From positions 3,348,001-3,412,000 of the forward strand of contig CAVNZM010000001.1 of the NCBI GenBank assembly GCA_963693365.1: DNA of 64,000 nt, read 5' to 3'. Positions within the stretch are counted from its first letter, which is position 1. The number at the start of each line of letters is the position of its first letter. Below are positions 1-31,122 of this stretch, in pieces. The DNA is from Amoebidium appalachense (lineage: Eukaryota; Ichthyosporea). Position numbers and translations under genes: made by a program. The notes under the pieces are model-generated. The model was not told the DNA's origin and searched no databases. It worked only from the letters and a program-made list of their open reading frames with translations.

Positions 1-153
1 AGAGGAAGGAGACGGCGGACGGGGGGGAGGGGGGAGGCAGGTGAAGGACGGAAGCAACACATGTACGGTAGCATGAAGAATAAAGCCAGAAACAGAGCAG
101 GGTTCCTTCTTTACCTACCTCTTCTTGTGAAAGGTGTTTCGGGGTTTCAGTGT

Positions 154-200
<47 letters not shown>

Positions 201-644
201 GCAAGAGGAAATAAGTGGACAAACTGACTGATATTCAAAAGAGGTTAGGTGTTTCTTAAACCAAGTCGGTGCTTGACAGCAGTGCCTCTGCACCGAGAAG
301 GACCTCGAGAAAAGGAAAGTTGAAAGACAAACGGAAGTTAAAAGCAAAATCTAGAGGGCAAGATAACCTGGGATCGTGGGACAAATAAAAGAGAATCCAG
401 AAACCAATAAGCTCACCCAAACACACGCACATCAAGTTTCAAAGGATGAGACTTGGGCACCGGAGCCTCCCGTGACAAGCAAGAAGAACGGGTGACGACC
501 AACCAACGATTGACCTTTCAAGCTTAAAAACTAAGAAGAAGAACGGGTGACGTCGACCAACCATCCATCTATTGACCTTTCGACGTTAGAAACTAAGAAC
601 CCTACACAAACTAACTCTTCCCAGTTGCGTCACACATTACTTAC

Positions 645-813
645 ATTCTTGCCTAGTCTTCTCCCCGAAGAACTTTTCCTGGCCTGCCTCTATCCACTCC
701 TCGACGATCTCCTCATTGCCATCCATGTCTTTGTAGTGCACAGTCACCTGAATGGGAAACTGCTCGTCCGTGTTGCGCACGGTCGTGGAGAGAACGTTGG
801 TGGGGGGGATCAT
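645..813 (-). CDS. First exon of a small unknown gene
   Basis: A start codon at 813 (A-rich context) opens a 56-codon reading frame that ends at a perfect GTAAGT donor (639-644); if unspliced, the frame stops two codons later at TAA 637-639, giving 58 aa. The peptide is acidic, with a beta-type stretch (FPIQVTVHYKDMDGNEE) followed by a helix-like EEIVEEWIEAG segment. I do not recognise a family. If the donor is used, a possible terminal exon lies at 245-285 (AG acceptor, 12 residues, TAA), but this is weak. The composition and the clean donor suggest real coding sequence. The spliced and unspliced versions cannot be told apart here. Confidence 0.5.
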
Positions 814-2612
<1,799 letters not shown>

Positions 2613-3869
2613 ATGACACTCAAAATAGAGATTCCCACCGTAGCCTTTGGCACCAAAACAGGGGGGAGTGCGTACGAGAAAGCCCAGACACAAACCAAAA
2701 CAAACACACCCGCTCCTACAAGCGCGCAGAGCACACCCGCAAATGCGTATGCTTCCACTCCCCCCACTCTGCAGCACCACATTACAAAACGTAGGTTGAG
2801 CTTTCAGCGCCTTGGTCTCAACAAGATCACACTCCCGGTAGCCTCAGAGCACGAGGTGATGACTATGAACACATCATACGAGAGTCAGATTGATGTGGGA
2901 AACACGCAGTTGCCAGTTGCTCACAGACGCCGTTCGAGCGTCAGCACAAACCCCCCTGCTGCTGTAATGGCTACAGAAAGCCAAGAATGCATTGATTTCT
3001 CCGAAGAACCAACCACATTTGTTACCATCGACCTTGGGCGTGAGCATGACATGAACACCATGTCGACACGGGAACCGACGACCATGCAAACCGCAGGCAC
3101 GGCAGCGGTGAGTGCCAGAAGAAGAAAATTCTCACTTCCTGCTACCTCATTGAAACAGAACACAAACACAACTTTAAACCCACCCCTCGCCACACCCGCA
3201 TCCCTGCCCCTTCCCCGCCCGCGTCGCACGACCGCACCCCAACTCTCCCTTTCGAGCACGCAGTTGGATAGTGGCGGAAGCTATCTAGGCACCCCGCCAG
3301 ACTCGCCAAAATTCTCCCCTGTGGGTAGCAGGCTGAACAGCTGGTCGCTAGAAAACACGGAGTCAGAGCAAAACTACGCGTTTGGTCGTAGGTTGTCGCA
3401 ATCAAGCACGGTGGTCGGAGGGGGGTACGCGTGGCACGTATCCCATTCGGTTGCTGGGCCGGGTCGGGTGCGCGAACCGACTATCGAGGCGTGCTATAAG
3501 CGTGTGACCTTTGACAAGAACCAAACACCCGAGGAGCAGAGAAAGCAGCTCGAGGAAGGGTTAAACCAAGTAAGAAAGCTGGAGGCCTTGGCTCTAGGTC
3601 TGTCTGCGCTGAGTGTGCCCGAGCTAAAATCGTTGGTGCGATCGCTGAGAGATGCGGTTGACGTTGAGAATGACAACCTGATGGTGGAGTTGGACAGGAG
3701 AGGAAGATTGGTGGAAGAGAACACGAAGGCGAGGGAGACGCTTGTGAAAAAGGCGGATGGAGTGGCAGAGGGGTTGAAGGGATTGGGTATGGGTGGGGCT
3801 GTGGTTGCAGGGAAGGGGGCGGGTATGAGTGGTGGGAAGGGTTTGCCTGGTGTGAGGAGTGGGATTTGA
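2613..3869 (+). CDS. Disordered protein with PP1-docking motif and RRxS sites
   Basis: Intronless 418-codon frame, ATG at 2613 (GAAAATGA context), TGA stop. The frame stays open for a few codons upstream without an ATG, so 2613 is the best start. Most of the protein is Ser/Thr/Pro-rich and predicted disordered. It carries repeated basophilic phosphosite patterns (KRRLS, HRRRSS, RRRKFS, GRRLS) and a TPPDSPKFSP segment typical of proline-directed sites. Near residue 296 the motif YKRVTFDKN fits the RVxF docking consensus for protein phosphatase 1. It is followed by a helical, probably coiled-coil stretch of roughly 90 residues and a Gly-rich basic tail. No named family is recognised. A regulatory or scaffold role in phosphorylation is inference from motifs only. 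Confidence 0.75.
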   Translation: MTLKIEIPTVAFGTKTGGSAYEKAQTQTKTNTPAPTSAQSTPANAYASTPPTLQHHITKRRLSFQRLGLNKITLPVASEHEVMTMNTSYESQIDVGNTQLPVAHRRRSSVSTNPPAAVMATESQECIDFSEEPTTFVTIDLGREHDMNTMSTREPTTMQTAGTAAVSARRRKFSLPATSLKQNTNTTLNPPLATPASLPLPRPRRTTAPQLSLSSTQLDSGGSYLGTPPDSPKFSPVGSRLNSWSLENTESEQNYAFGRRLSQSSTVVGGGYAWHVSHSVAGPGRVREPTIEACYKRVTFDKNQTPEEQRKQLEEGLNQVRKLEALALGLSALSVPELKSLVRSLRDAVDVENDNLMVELDRRGRLVEENTKARETLVKKADGVAEGLKGLGMGGAVVAGKGAGMSGGKGLPGVRSGI

Positions 3870-5214
3870 GCCAGTCTGCATATGACTCTGTCTGTTCAAG
3901 TCATAGTAAATCAACATTTACCTTCGAATCTTTGCTATATCAAGTACTAACAATTACCATTAAGACGGCCCTGTGGCACCATTGTAAAGGCGAGTTGGAT
4001 TCATGTGCGGGCTATGATATGTGATAGTATTCCGTATACTTATTATCCAGTTTAAGATCTAAGCTCGAAGTTTAGTATTTAGAAGGTGGCCCACGGTAAG
4101 ACAATAAAACGTGCTGCTTGTATACTCTTGCGTGCGTGCTTTTAGACACACACCATTAAAGTTTTGCCGCCCTCAGTTCACAGTATTGGACTCTTTACTG
4201 GCGATGTTGATTCTTTATACTACTAGCGGCACCATGCAACTCATGTGCTCATTAAGTACTGTCTTGTCATTTATACAGGAACTGCCAGTCTATCATATAT
4301 GATAGATATTGAATCGTCGCTTCCTTAACGCCACCTGTGAAGTATGTATTTTTATATGTAAAGCACTTGTTTGATTGAATGCACGTTTTGCAGGGCCGTG
4401 AGCATAGGTGTGGGTATGTTTGAAAGTCTGTGTGCGTGTGCCATGCGCCTTCCGGGGGGGAGGGGGGGGGGGGGGAGGGGGCGTTGGCAAGATTTTAGTG
4501 GGAAATTCTAAAGGCCTACTTGTTTGTTTGGGTGTGTTAGCTTGTTGTGGGCTTTTTCGTAGGTCAAGGGACCTTCACACTTGTCAATGAAGGATAACAT
4601 AGAATTTTGGGGTCCGTGTGATGACCAGGAGATATGGACTTGTGTTGGTGAAACATCGTTACTACGTGTTGGCATTTTAGTTTGCACCAACTCAGGCCCC
4701 GGCAATCGATATCAATGTAACTCAAAAAGGGCAGTGTATATATCCTCTATCATGTAGTTACTCAAGCCCGATCCTATATGCCATGTGAACGCTAGCCGTG
4801 CTATGCTCATTATAATATAGGGGGCCTGGTCTCGTTAATATTCCATGCCGTTATGTGCCTTCCTTATTCGCCAATCATCAAATTCTTTAATTTTTACAGT
4901 TGCCTTTATTACATCTTTTACGAGCCGTTTGTTATTACGGGTCATTGCAAACTCATTGGTCGCTGTTTGCCATATATTAGTGCCCTGAGTGATCTATGAC
5001 AAATTTAGCCTAGTGAGGGTAAGGATAAGGATCATGTTGGTGTTTTCGGGGTAGGCACACATATGGTGTCACAATATGCGCGCGCGCACGCGCTGTTTGG
5101 ATGGGGTGAATGGGGTAGACGGCGAGGGTAGAGGCCTACTGGCCGATGATACTAACATAGATGGGTGAGCTGAGTTTTTTTTTTTTTTTTTTTTTTTTTT
5201 GTCCCCCCGGCCCA

Positions 5215-5249
<35 letters not shown>

Positions 5250-6292
5250 GGGGGGGGGGAGGGCGTTATGTACAACACGTTTGATCTGGGTCGGGGGATG
5301 AGAGCTTGATGCCTGATCGTTGTCCCGAGGGGAAGGGGGGGGGGGGGGGGGGGGGGGGGGGGATGGTATCCGGATCGGTATGTACCGGCTGCATGCAGCT
5401 GCGAATGCATCGTGCTGACGGGAAAGGGGGATTCATCGAAGCGAGAAGGGCCCAGTGGCCAGGGGGGGGGGGGGGGGGGTTTCAATAAGTAGTGGATTTC
5501 TACGAATGCTGGTTTGGATATGAGGAGGGGGGAGTCTTGATAAGTAGTACATTCTCCGGCACGAATATTTGGTTTGGATATGCAGGATATATCATTCGGC
5601 CAGCTTTGCAGCCACCCTCATATTATGTCTGTACATTACGAGCTGTACATATATGTTTTCTATGGTAATTCATATCTCCATGTATCATGCATATGTCATT
5701 GACCCATCGAGATATCTAAGGTTATGCGACCAAAATGCAGTAACAATTTCCAGTCAGAATCGCTCTATGTTCCTACCATTGGGCAAGGTGCAAAAAAAAA
5801 CGTTCTAGCCAATTATAATACAATAATAAACGAATCAAATGTCACTCAGATAGCAAGCAGAAGGTTGCACCCTCCCCCTTAACCACCGGCGAACAACACT
5901 ACTGATATTGCCAACAACAAGAATAAAAGTTAATGCTAACTATTTGGTTTTTACTGACCTTCAACAACTGAACAAATTGTAACCAATATCGAAACCATTT
6001 AAGTCATACGGTAGAAAAACGAAAAGTAAGAGCTACGAAATCTAATTGCAACACCCTGACTCGAGCCCTCACGTCAGCTAATAAATCCCCCCCCCCCCCC
6101 CCCCCCCCCTTCCCCCTCTCCCCCTCTATCTCCTCCCCCAATCCCAAACCCTACTATTACCAACAAAAGCAACAGCCCCTCCTCTCCCTCCCCCTGTGCT
6201 GATGCTCCTAACCTTTTCTCAACTAACCCACCCTATCCATCTCCCGTTATTCGGCTCCCTATCACACCAGCCAGCCGCAGACAAACCGATGT
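3870..6292. other. Intergenic, AT-richer, homopolymer runs
   Basis: No supported exon. It separates the 3' ends of the 2613 (+) and 6293 (-) genes. AATAAA at 4104-4109 could serve the upstream gene but is some 235 bases from its stop. G-runs lie at 4454-4480, 5216-5260, 5335-5362 and 5461-5480, a poly(T) run at 5175-5200 and a poly(C) run at 6089-6109. Confidence 0.5.
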
Positions 6293-23199
<16,907 letters not shown>

Positions 23200-26100
23200 T
23201 TTCACGTCTGCCGACTGCCACTCACTATGTGTATAAAGCCCATCACAGGTACTTGTGTGTGTTGGCCCTGTAAGCACAGCCCCAATGTTCAATGTTTGAG
23301 AGACTCGGAAAGTAACAGACAACTATGCTTTGTGACAGGAAAACCCCTTACGCGTACCATAACCCCCGGGATAAGTCCTATGAATGCTGCCTGGTACATA
23401 GCGCGCTGAAGCTCTGTTCATAGCAAAGCGAGGAGCAAAATGACTTACATTTGAGTTTGGCTGAGCTGTGCAAACTTTCCCACAACACACATTCTGCTTC
23501 AAACCCATCCTTCCTGGTTTGCGTCTATGAAGTGAAATCGACAGCTTAGTAAATTCTGTCTGCCCTTGTGTTCGCCACTTCATCAGAGCATGCCTTGTCT
23601 AGCTTGATTGCATGACAAGCATCTCTCCCCCCCCCCCCCCCCCCCCCCCCCTCTTTCTCCACGCCCGCCCCCTCCACACCCCACTCCTTGCAGTTCGCAC
23701 CCATAAGCAAGCACAGGAGCTTTATAAAACAGGTCAATAAACTAACGTACCTCATCGGGAACGTCGATCCCACCGAAAAATGCTTGGGGTGAATCTGTGT
23801 TGTTTCCCAAAAAAAAGAGCTGAAAAGAGTCACTGCTATCGAGGATATGTCTGCATATGTTCTTACTATAGCCAAAAAAGTCTGTCAACCTATGCCGTAG
23901 CTTGGTGCTGTCAAAATTCCTACACCTCAAACTCTTGCAGAGGGGGCCACCGACGGCCCACCGTGCCCCTCTTGGCACACGCACTCTAATAAAGTAGTAT
24001 AACTCTTTCTCGCCGGCTATGAGAAACACCGTGTATTCTTCAAACCTTAATACTCGCATGTAAAGTGTTGGCTGTTTTACTACCACAACGACAATTTCCA
24101 ATACAGGGCCCCCAGTTGTTCTATCTTCACGCCTCACCTCAAGTGAACGAAGCCTTCAAGCTTCGAAAGTACAGTTTGATTTATGCTAAGTTGGGTAAAA
24201 CGAGCCGCAAGATGATTGGTCAAAAACGGTTACTGTTGCATGCCATCTGCTCCCATGAAAGCAAATACGCCTTGCTATATACGTGATTGTACACGAATCA
24301 AGTTGTACCATTTAGTATTGTCTTAGTGCAGTCACCTTCATCTGACCAATCATATGTTGCGTTCCTGCCATTTCGTCACCGTCAAGACACTAAAATACGA
24401 GACTATTCAAAATTTGGCGCCGTTGGCCCGTTGCCCTCGCCGAGGCTGTCCAAAGCTATTTTGTGTCATTATTCATAGCAACCCTCTGACTAGCTATAGG
24501 TAGGGAATGGTGCACTCTACAGAGAAATCAGGTGTAACGAGCGGTGACTCAACAAAGGCTTCCTACCCCCATCTTCCCTCAACCTCAACGGCGTACAAAC
24601 ACATCAACCACAACCTCTCCAAACACCAACTGGCTCATCCATGGTTTGTTACATTTTATACTTTTCAATGGCCCTGAGAATTTAGTTTTTTGAATTTCTT
24701 ACGGTACTAGGCCTAGATACGGTGAATACATTCACCAACACTACCCGCATCACCTGCCCAACAGTATTGAATCCTAAGCCCGCTCCGTCGTTTTCCGAGC
24801 GTGTGTCTGGATTTGTTTTCTCCTTGTTTGCTTCGTTGATTTTTGGTATGCACTCGCCAAGGCCAGGTGCACTTGTCTCCATTGCCAAAGGCGAAGGTAT
24901 AATCTGATATCCCCCTGTGTATACGTAAGAACGTGGCCGTTAGCACATCTTTCGGTTGTGTAATATCACAAGCAACTCCTCACAGAACAACTGTTACAGC
25001 CCGTGCACAATGCACATGCCTGCATGCTGCCACCTTTTCTATACTTCTACATACAGCCTGGACAGGCCTTTGACTGACACAATCACAGCCCAAAATATGT
25101 ACTACGGCAAAGATCGAGACGAGGAGGCCACCCTTGGAAGTTACGGTAGCGTTATCGGACATGTACGGGTTGCTGTTTGTGCTTACTTGCTCATGACCCC
25201 CTAATATACATTGGCAGGGATCCGGGAGGATGGTTTTGGCTTGTCTCTCAGACGTTTGCCGTGTGACACTGAATAGATGTACAAGCCACTGTGCACTCGT
25301 TTGTGGTGCCGTCAAGGAAGGTTGCACATCGTGAAGTCAATCATTCTTTCTTTCTTTTTCTTTTTCTTTCTTTCTTTTTTTTTTTTCGCCCATTTGAAAC
25401 GCACCCCACTTGTGGTGCCAATAGGACGAAAGGAGTGTCCGGTAAAAGACTGCAGCCGTGTCTTTCCGGCTATTATCGCTATGAAAAAGTGAAGATTCAT
25501 GGGTTACGCTGAAACACAACTACCTCTGGAAGGTAGACACATCATGGACCTTCGTTGGATAGGCTTGCACATGTCCACGTGTGCTTAGGCTCGTCCTGTA
25601 TGTTCCTGTAGTTACTGTATCAGCCCCTCCCCCCCCAAAAAAAGTTAACAGGCGAAGGCTTCAGAACTCGTTGTGTACGCTTGTCAGTTATGAGTCACTG
25701 ATCACCTCCACGGCCCTCTGAAAAAAAGGCCGTGTCACCTCGCCCGTCGAGGTTCCTCGAGCCTCTTGATCATTCATGAGTCGACCAAGCGATGACGTCA
25801 CGAAGGCGCATCGCCCCGCCAAAAACACAGCCGCGTGAGCACCAATCCCAAGGTTCGCTTTTGCAAAAATCCCCAAGCGAAAGTTGAAAGTCCACAAAGT
25901 CATATGATATCATTGGTCCCTGAGTATACAATTTTGGAATTTCGGTAGTCATAAACTGATGGTACCCCCTCACTGTCTTCCAGGCCCCTCCCCCCCGCAA
26001 AACCGAGCCGTTTGCAACGGTCACACCCACACAAATCTTCTGGTGGAGCGCATGCCTTAGTGGGCATCTTCAGCGTTCTGCCTTTTTTCTTTTTCTTTTT

Positions 26101-26346
26101 TCTTTTTGTAGTACACGTTTTTCGTTCCCTGAACATACTAAAATAGGTGTTGGTGTAGCTTTGGGTGTGTGATTCTAGTTTAAGCTTGCTTTTTAAACGG
26201 TTTTCGGTTGGGTGATAGCAGCCGTATTAGAAGCACAAACACAAGCAGTATAGCAAGAAACGTGAGATCTTGCCTCTAATAAGGTTTTTCTTAGCCACAA
26301 AACATCTTAGCTGTTACATCTATTAGTTTCTCTCAAACCTCCCAAA
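23200..26346. other. Spacer between divergent genes
   Basis: Head-to-head spacer between the golgin-like gene (-) and the DUF6729-like gene (+), so it should hold both promoters. It is poorer in microsatellites than the introns. A CT/T tract lies at 25344-25387 and poly(C) at 23628-23651. One long minus-strand frame (23751-24137) is listed separately. No defined promoter motif was recognised. Confidence 0.5.
23751..24137 (-). CDS. Possible minus-strand exon, unknown
   Basis: An open frame of about 128 codons with reasonably protein-like composition (hydrophobic strand pattern RFEEYTVFLIAG, then basic and aromatic residues). It ends at a good donor: GATGAG followed by GTACGT at 23745-23750. 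A possible acceptor, AAACAG, lies just before the PTLYMRV segment. No continuing exon was found downstream, and no family is recognised. It could be a real exon of a small gene in the divergent spacer, or chance. Confidence 0.25.
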
Positions 26347-27930
26347 ATGGATGAGGAACCGATCGAGATCAGTGAGTCCGGGGGGGATACAGCCGAGGAG
26401 TACGATGCCGACCCCTCGGCCGACACAGGGGACAACGAGGCAAGGCTCAAGCGAAGGGGGAAGCGGAAAAGGGGGACCATTAGATTCAAGCCTGACAGTA
26501 CCCCTGCACCCCATCCTGCTCCCCCCGGGTTTCCAGGGTTCCAGCTGAGCTCTTCTTGGCGCCCTATCATGTATACGGGACCTCCTCCCCGGGGGCCCGT
26601 GCAACTTGGCCGTATGCCCGGGCCTGGGGGTATTTTCGGCGCCCCTGTGGCTCCACGACCCCCTTTCTGGTTTCCCCCAGGTGGCCAAGCCCCGCGTGGG
26701 ATGCCCCCAATCGCACCTGCCTTCCCGATGATGACCCATGCCATGATGTCGTCGGGTGAGTCGGAGGAGGAGACGGAGGTTGTGAAGAAGCCGAGGCAAA
26801 AGAGAGCGCCCAGGGCCAAAAAGGTCAAAGCAGACGGGGGCAGTGATGACGAGGGCGGGGCACAGAAACGAGGCCTGCAGAGCGAAACGGAGGGGCAGTC
26901 GGAGGCAGAGGGGCTCACTGGTGGTGTGCCCGGGCAGGCCAAGCCCAGGAAGAAATACAAGAAGAGACGTGTGGCACCGCCCCTTGCGGAGTACGACCAG
27001 GCCAAGGAGAAGGAGATTGCAGAGCTGGAGAACGACTCGTCCACGGTGCGGTTGAACAAGAGCGAACCGGAGTTGGCCGGCCCTGTGTGGGAATATTTGG
27101 CGGCGCTGAGACGTGACCTTGCACACCAGGTTAGGGACAAGATGGGTCCGCTCTACAACAAACTCAAGGCCGGCCAGTTGTGGGTCGAACCTCCACCCCT
27201 CCCTGCCCTTCCCCCCACGGATATGGCCTGCACCCCTGACCTCTTCTACCTCCCCCGTGTTCTCCTGTGGCTTCCAGAGGTGGTCTGGGGCATGTCTCCA
27301 TACTGCCCGAAATGTTTTGGTGGCGGTACGGCGGAGCAGCCGATCAAGTCGATGATTCCGAAGGGATTCCCCAACGCCATGGCCCGTCGTGTTGTTGCGC
27401 TCGACCACTGCTACTACGTCATGACCCGCAAGTACGAGTGCGACAAATGCTCACAATCGGTGCGCGCAACAGACCCGAACCTCGTTGCGCAGTTCCCGGC
27501 GTACATTTCCGGTGCGTTTCCGGCGGTGATTAACGTCCGTGGTGGTTTGGATCGCAGTGTGGTGTATCTGATTGAACAGGCGGACAGGGAGAAGCGGAGT
27601 CTTGTGGGGGTGGCGGAGATGGTACGCAATCTTCAGTACGATCGGTACCGTGCAGTGCGTGCACGCTATTGCTCTCTGGTGGCCCTACAGCGCAAGACCC
27701 TCCCAGCCGAGGTCTGGGAGGACGGTGGCGATGGCGGCGAGGATGGGGATGATGTTGTGAAGAAGGGGGCGGGGAGGAGCAGGGAGGTGTGGTGGGTCAG
27801 AAGCCCGGGCCTGGGCGGCCGGCCAAGACACCGCGCAGTGAAGGCTACATGTTGAGGAGGGCACCAAACAACGAGTTTGGGTTCTCGACGTTCAATGACC
27901 CAGCCGGATATGCTGGGTGCTGCCCGTCTG
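26347..27930 (+). CDS. DUF6729-like gene exon 1 (domain exon, frame break)
   Basis: Carries the DUF6729-like domain. The putative zinc ligands are Cys320/Cys323 and Cys365/Cys368, with the WLPEVVW signature just before. The frame that contains the domain ends in TGA at 27853-27855. Another frame, one base out of step, holds the conserved-looking GPGRPAKTPRSEGY and FGFSTFNDPAGYA stretches and reaches a GTGTGC donor at 27931 in the phase needed by exon 2. One extra G in the G-rich stretch near 27764-27778 would join the two, which points to an assembly indel or a recent frameshift. Confidence 0.7.
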
Positions 27931-28011
27931 GTGTGCCCACCCCCCCTTTCCACCCCCCTCCTCCCAAAGCAAAAAGACCCCCCCCCCCCCCTATCCCACA
28001 TACACACACAG

Positions 28012-28043
<32 letters not shown>

Positions 28044-28384
28044 AGTTTACCCCATCCACCGACTGACAGGTGTGCGCACGGACACATTCCTCTTGTGGAC
28101 ATTGTGGGGTAGGCATATTATTAGTGTGCTGCTGTGCTGTTTGCTGGGTTCAATCCTCCCTTCCCCCCCCCCCCCCCCCCCCGGCCCCGCTTGCTTTCGA
28201 GCCTTTCTGGAGGGCAGATAGTCAATCCTACATGTGGCAAAACGAATGAGATGACCTTTCCCCCTTCACCTCTTTTTCACAAGCGCTCCATGTAGACTTT
28301 CAGTTACCCCCCCCCCCCCCCCCCCCCCCCTTTCCCCTCAAACCCCTATACCCCATCTCCCCCCCCCCATTCCTGCCCCCCGCG

Positions 28385-28418
<34 letters not shown>

Positions 28419-28709
28419 AGTACATGGGCACTTGCAGTTCTCCTTTCCGTACCCTTCCCATCATTTCCCCTTTTACCCCCCATGGTCCTTCCCATTCCTC
28501 GTCGATTCTTGCTTCACCTGCACTTCGTCCTCCGTTCTTCTCCTCTCCTCTGCACGGTTTTTTTTACAGTTTTTGTTTTATTATTTTTTGATTTTTGATT
28601 GCGTTTTGTGTTTTGTCCTTTGATATCCCCTATATGATTCCAACCCTCTAATGCATCCCCCCCCATTTGCTCCTTCTCACAAAAGGTACACGTACATGTA
28701 CACCTATGC

Positions 28710-28751
<42 letters not shown>

Positions 28752-28850
28752 CTGCCTCCACGTACCCGCACACACACAAACACACACATGCACACACACA
28801 CACACAAACACACACATGCACACACACACACACACACACATCTGCCTCCA

Positions 28851-28885
<35 letters not shown>

Positions 28886-28894
28886 CTGCCTCCA

Positions 28895-28935
<41 letters not shown>

Positions 28936-29657
28936 CTGCCTCCACGTACACACACACATAACACACACACACACACACATCTCTCCACGTACACACACAC
29001 ACACCCACACGTACGCTTACACGTGCCCGTACACGTACACGTACAGTGGAGTACCTGCGTGCGGTCGTTGAGACCTTTACCGGGCCACTTGGTCGGCCCC
29101 GTGTGCATCCCCTCCCTGTGGAGCTGGTCGGTGGGCCTGCAAACGGCCAGCAGGCAGAGGAAGTCAACCAATCAGACGCCGAGCAGCAAAGGTGTGTGCG
29201 TGTATGAGTTGGTGTGTGTGTGTGTACGCGCGCGCATGTGTGTATGTTCCTGTGCATGGTGAATAATTTGTGCCTTGTGTATGTTCACGTGCAAGCGTGT
29301 GTGCGTGTGCGTGCATGTGCATGTGTTTTGGGTGTCCCCACCCTCGATCCCCCCTTTTTGTGTCTGTGTCCCCCCCCCCCCCCCCCCCCCCCCCCGTCTG
29401 GCTTCAGGTCCCACCTTTTGCTGTCTGCACGCACAAATACCCTGGCTCGTTTGTGAAAGCGGAGTGATCCCACTGCGTTCGAATGCAGCGGTATTTGAGT
29501 TATTCTGATTGTGGGTGGTGAATGGGTCGAAGCTCTGGTTGCGTGGGTGACGTGCTCCCCCCCCCCCCCCCCCCAGCGTAGGCCGAGCTCCAGCTGCATG
29601 CTGGTGTTTTGTTCATTCATCGCACATCTAATACTCCACACTGTGTAGCACATCCTT

Positions 29658-29708
<51 letters not shown>

Positions 29709-30667
29709 AAAAAAAAAAAAAAAACTATCACCACCAAGACAGTGGGAGCAAGGCAGCGGGGGGTGGGGTTTGTTGTTTATATGTTGGCTTTGCCATTTTT
29801 TACGACGAATGGAGTCAATGGATGGACAGAGACACTTCTGCAAACACACGTGCATTCCGAGTAAGATGAACAAAGGAAGGGAATGTAGTGCTTGGAGAGA
29901 TAGATTGTGTCTGCATGTGTTTATTTTTGTGTCAACGACACGGAAAGAGAGAGTTTGAGTGGTCATACCATGATAGATGTATCAACCCGCACACCTCTCC
30001 TCTCTCTTTCTGATAGAGGCCTTCAACTTGACCTTATCTAATATCGTTTTCTCCTTTTTCAGGGAGGGTTACGAAACTGCCGATGAAGGCAACAACACCG
30101 AAACAGAGGGGCCGGGGGGCAAGCGCAAACCCGCCGGTCGCCGGGCCGAGACCAGGTGCGGGCAGTGTGGGAAGACCACGTGCGGGGGTGCGGAAAAGTC
30201 TGGAATCTGCGAGGTTGCATTCCAGCCGGGCCAGGGGCTTGTACCCGACGGTAAATCGTTCAAGACGGAGGAGGAGGTGCTTCAATACAAGGTGTTGTTG
30301 CTTCAACAGCAACAGTTGAAATTGCAGATTGAACGGTTGAAAAGGCGTGGGAAAAAGCCCCCCGCGGATGGCGCCGGCGCGGGGGCTGTGGGCGCGGGTG
30401 TAGGGGGGGACAATACGGAGGGAGAAGGGAACGGGCCTGCCGGAATCGGGGGTGGAGAGGGAGGGGAGGGGGGTAATTTGGGTTTACGCAAGAAGAAGAA
30501 AAACAAGTTTATCAAAGAGTCACAGTCAGAGGTCAAGCGGCTACAGAGGCAGTTGGGCAAACTGCAGGAGGCTGCAGCCCTGCGCAAGGCCAGAGAGAAG
30601 GAGAAGGAGAGGTTGGAGCTGCTTGCGGGAATGCAGAGAGAGGCCCAGAGGTTGGAGGAGTACGTGC

Positions 30668-30703
<36 letters not shown>

Positions 30704-31067
30704 ACCACCACCACCACCACCACCGCCACCGCCACCGCCACCACACACACACACATTTTTCTTGCTTTCCGCTGACTGCCGCAACTTTTCCCACTGCTCT
30801 TGCATGTGATGACTGCTTGAATGAATAAATAAACTCGTTTGTATTGAAGATAGGCAAGCTTGTTCAAGAGAAACGGGGTATCTGAGTTAGTGAGGTGGGT
30901 TTCGTTTATGAGTTGGCTGGGTCGAAATTCAGACCCTGTGGGCTACTTGAGCCACCCCTGCGGATGGGGTTTGCTTGCATGCTCTTTGCTTTTGCTTTGC
31001 AGTCTGCATTGTACTTTCCCCTGTGACTGTGCACCTTGTACGCTGTAACATATCCCCCCCTCCCATC

Positions 31068-31122
<55 letters not shown>

